Positions 62,913 through 64,000 of a DNA stretch of 64,000 nucleotides are shown here, piece by piece (the stretch's first letter is position 1; each line of letters opens with the position of its first letter). The position numbers were made by a program, and so were the translations under genes. The stretch lies in contig CM064425.1 of the NCBI GenBank assembly GCA_032690845.1, positions 34,808,240-34,872,239 of the forward strand, written 5' to 3'. Under the pieces are notes generated by a model. That model ran no database searches. It saw only the letters and a program-made list of their open reading frames with translations, and had not been told where the DNA came from. This DNA is from Eleusine coracana subsp. coracana (lineage: Eukaryota; Streptophyta; Magnoliopsida; Poales; Poaceae).

Positions 62913-64000
62913 CCACGGATGCGCCGTGATGTTGAGCGCCTTGTTGCACGCTGTACTACATGTCAAAAAGCTAAATCTCGTTTGGGTAATCATGGTTTGT
63001 ATATGCCCTTGCCTGTTCCCTCTTCTCCTTGGCATGATATTTCGATGGATTTTGTTTTGGGATTTCCTCGCACTAAGAAGGGGAGGGACAGTATTTTTGT
63101 GGTTGTTGATCGTTTCTCTAAAATGGCTCACTTTATACCTTGTCATAAAACTGATGATGCCTCAAATGTTGCTGAATTGTTCTTTAGAGAGATTGTTAGA
63201 TTGCATGGAATTCCTAAAACAATTGTCTCTGATCGTGATGCTAAGTTTCTTAGTCATTTTTGGCGTTCTCTTTGGAATAAATTAGGAACTAAGCTGTTGT
63301 TTAGTACTACTTGTCATCCTCAAACTGATGGGCAAACTGAGGTAGTAAATAGAACTTTGTCTGCTATGCTTAGAGCTGTTTTAGATAAAAATTTGAGACG
63401 TTGGGAAGATTGTTTACCTCATGTTGAATTTGCTTATAATCGTGCTACACATTCTGCCACTAAGATATGTCCTTTTGAGGTTGTTTATGGCTATGTTCCT
63501 AAGGCGCCTATTGATTTGTTTGCTATTGATGCTGAAGATGAACCACATCTTGATGCTCTTGCTCATATTGATCACATGAAACAATTGCATGAAGAAACAC
63601 AACACAACATTGCCATTGCTAATAAAAAGTATCAAGTTGCTGGTAGTAAAGGTAGAAAACATATTTCTTTTGAACCTGGTGATTTGGTTTGGTTGCACTT
63701 GCGTAAAGATAGATTTCCTACTTTGCGTCGTTCTAAACTGATGCCTCGTGCTGCTGGTCCTTTTAAAGTGCTAACCAAGATTAACGATAATGCTTATGTT
63801 CTTGACTTGCCCATGGAGTTTGGTGTTTCCACAAGTTTTAATGTTGCAGATTTGAAACCATGCTTGGGTGAGGATGATGAGTTGCCGTCGAGGACGACTT
63901 CACTTCAAGAAGGGGAGGATGATGAGGACATCAACGACATACGAATACTGACGACGGAAGATGGCGCGCCAAACCAAGCTGTCACACCTCCACCTCTCAT
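62913..64000 (+). CDS. CRM-A integrase core and LTR tail, open at edge
   Basis: Continues in phase after the TAG, from PRMRRDVERLVARCTTCQK (first Met at 62919). Catalytic motifs MDFVLGF, VSDRDAK and DGQTEVVNR and the GPF motif are present. It crosses the polypurine tract (63907-63919) into the LTR as DEDINDIRIL and runs off the window. No stop seen. Confidence 0.8.
63920..64000 (+). repeat. CRM-A LTR, 3' LTR of A9, first 81 bp
   Basis: Starts TGATGAGGACATCA directly after AAGAAGGGGAGGA and is cut by the window edge. Confidence 0.9.

Larger units (their letters stand above)
58896..64000 (+). mobile_element. CRM-A copy A9, lacking 5' LTR and PBS
   Basis: Plus strand: leader (58896-59413, first half missing), gag-pol in four frames, polypurine tract 63907-63919, 3' LTR from 63920 to the window edge. 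The left end joins a CRM-C LTR at a repeated CTTGTGC. Confidence 0.88.

Noticed and set aside
1..64000. Host plant genes
   Set aside because: Every long frame belongs to an element or is a shadow; no exon-intron gene could be supported.

Overview
This window is plant heterochromatin made almost entirely of nested LTR retrotransposons. I found no host gene, tRNA, rRNA or satellite array. The main family, called CRM-A here, is a Ty3/gypsy element. Its gag, protease, reverse transcriptase, RNase H and integrase fit the CRM (centromeric retrotransposon) clade. It has no chromodomain, and its reading frame runs through the polypurine tract into the 3' LTR, ending in a 68-residue LTR-encoded tail. 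Two related families also start their LTRs with TGATGAGGACATCA: CRM-B (LTR about 0.92 kb, leader-only) and CRM-C (LTR 902 bp, remnant protease and integrase). Two fragmentary Ty1/copia elements (COP-1, COP-2; SIRE/Maximus-like by RT and LTR) and a degraded gag-like island fill the rest. A grass centromere or pericentromere is the likeliest source. That is inference from family knowledge; the species cannot be named. Nearly every coding region is broken by nonsense codons, frameshifts or deletions.

Layout. 1-8018: a minus-strand CRM-A copy running off the left edge, with a second CRM-A copy (1353-5188, duplication TTATC) nested in its gag. 8019-9957 and 20674-22801: a tandem CRM-B array (LTR-leader-LTR-leader-LTR) split by a CRM-A composite at 9958-20668 (LTR-internal-LTR-internal-LTR, duplication CTACA). 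22802-35492: plus-strand CRM-A chain with four LTRs, plus a compound solo LTR at 29763-30649 (duplication GCAGC). 35493-36870: degraded gag-like island. 36871-39686: deleted minus-strand CRM-A abutting plus-strand LTRs. 39687-43500: COP-1 and a second copia end. 43501-49488: CRM-A copy with both LTRs, PBS and PPT (minus). 49489-54595: COP-2. 54596-58895: CRM-C. 58896-64000: plus-strand CRM-A lacking its 5' LTR, running off the right edge.

How it fits together. The elements insert repeatedly into each other's LTRs, leaders and coding regions. Several internal LTRs begin exactly at TGATGAGG without a polypurine tract, and several insertions have mismatched flanks. The simplest reading is nested insertion followed by LTR-LTR recombination, although collapse of near-identical repeats during assembly must be excluded. 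Two CRM-A LTR subtypes, recognisable by linked bases, are mixed within single elements, which supports recombination. Three LTR junctions lie in frame inside gag or pol and create gag- or integrase-LTR-tail fusion frames.
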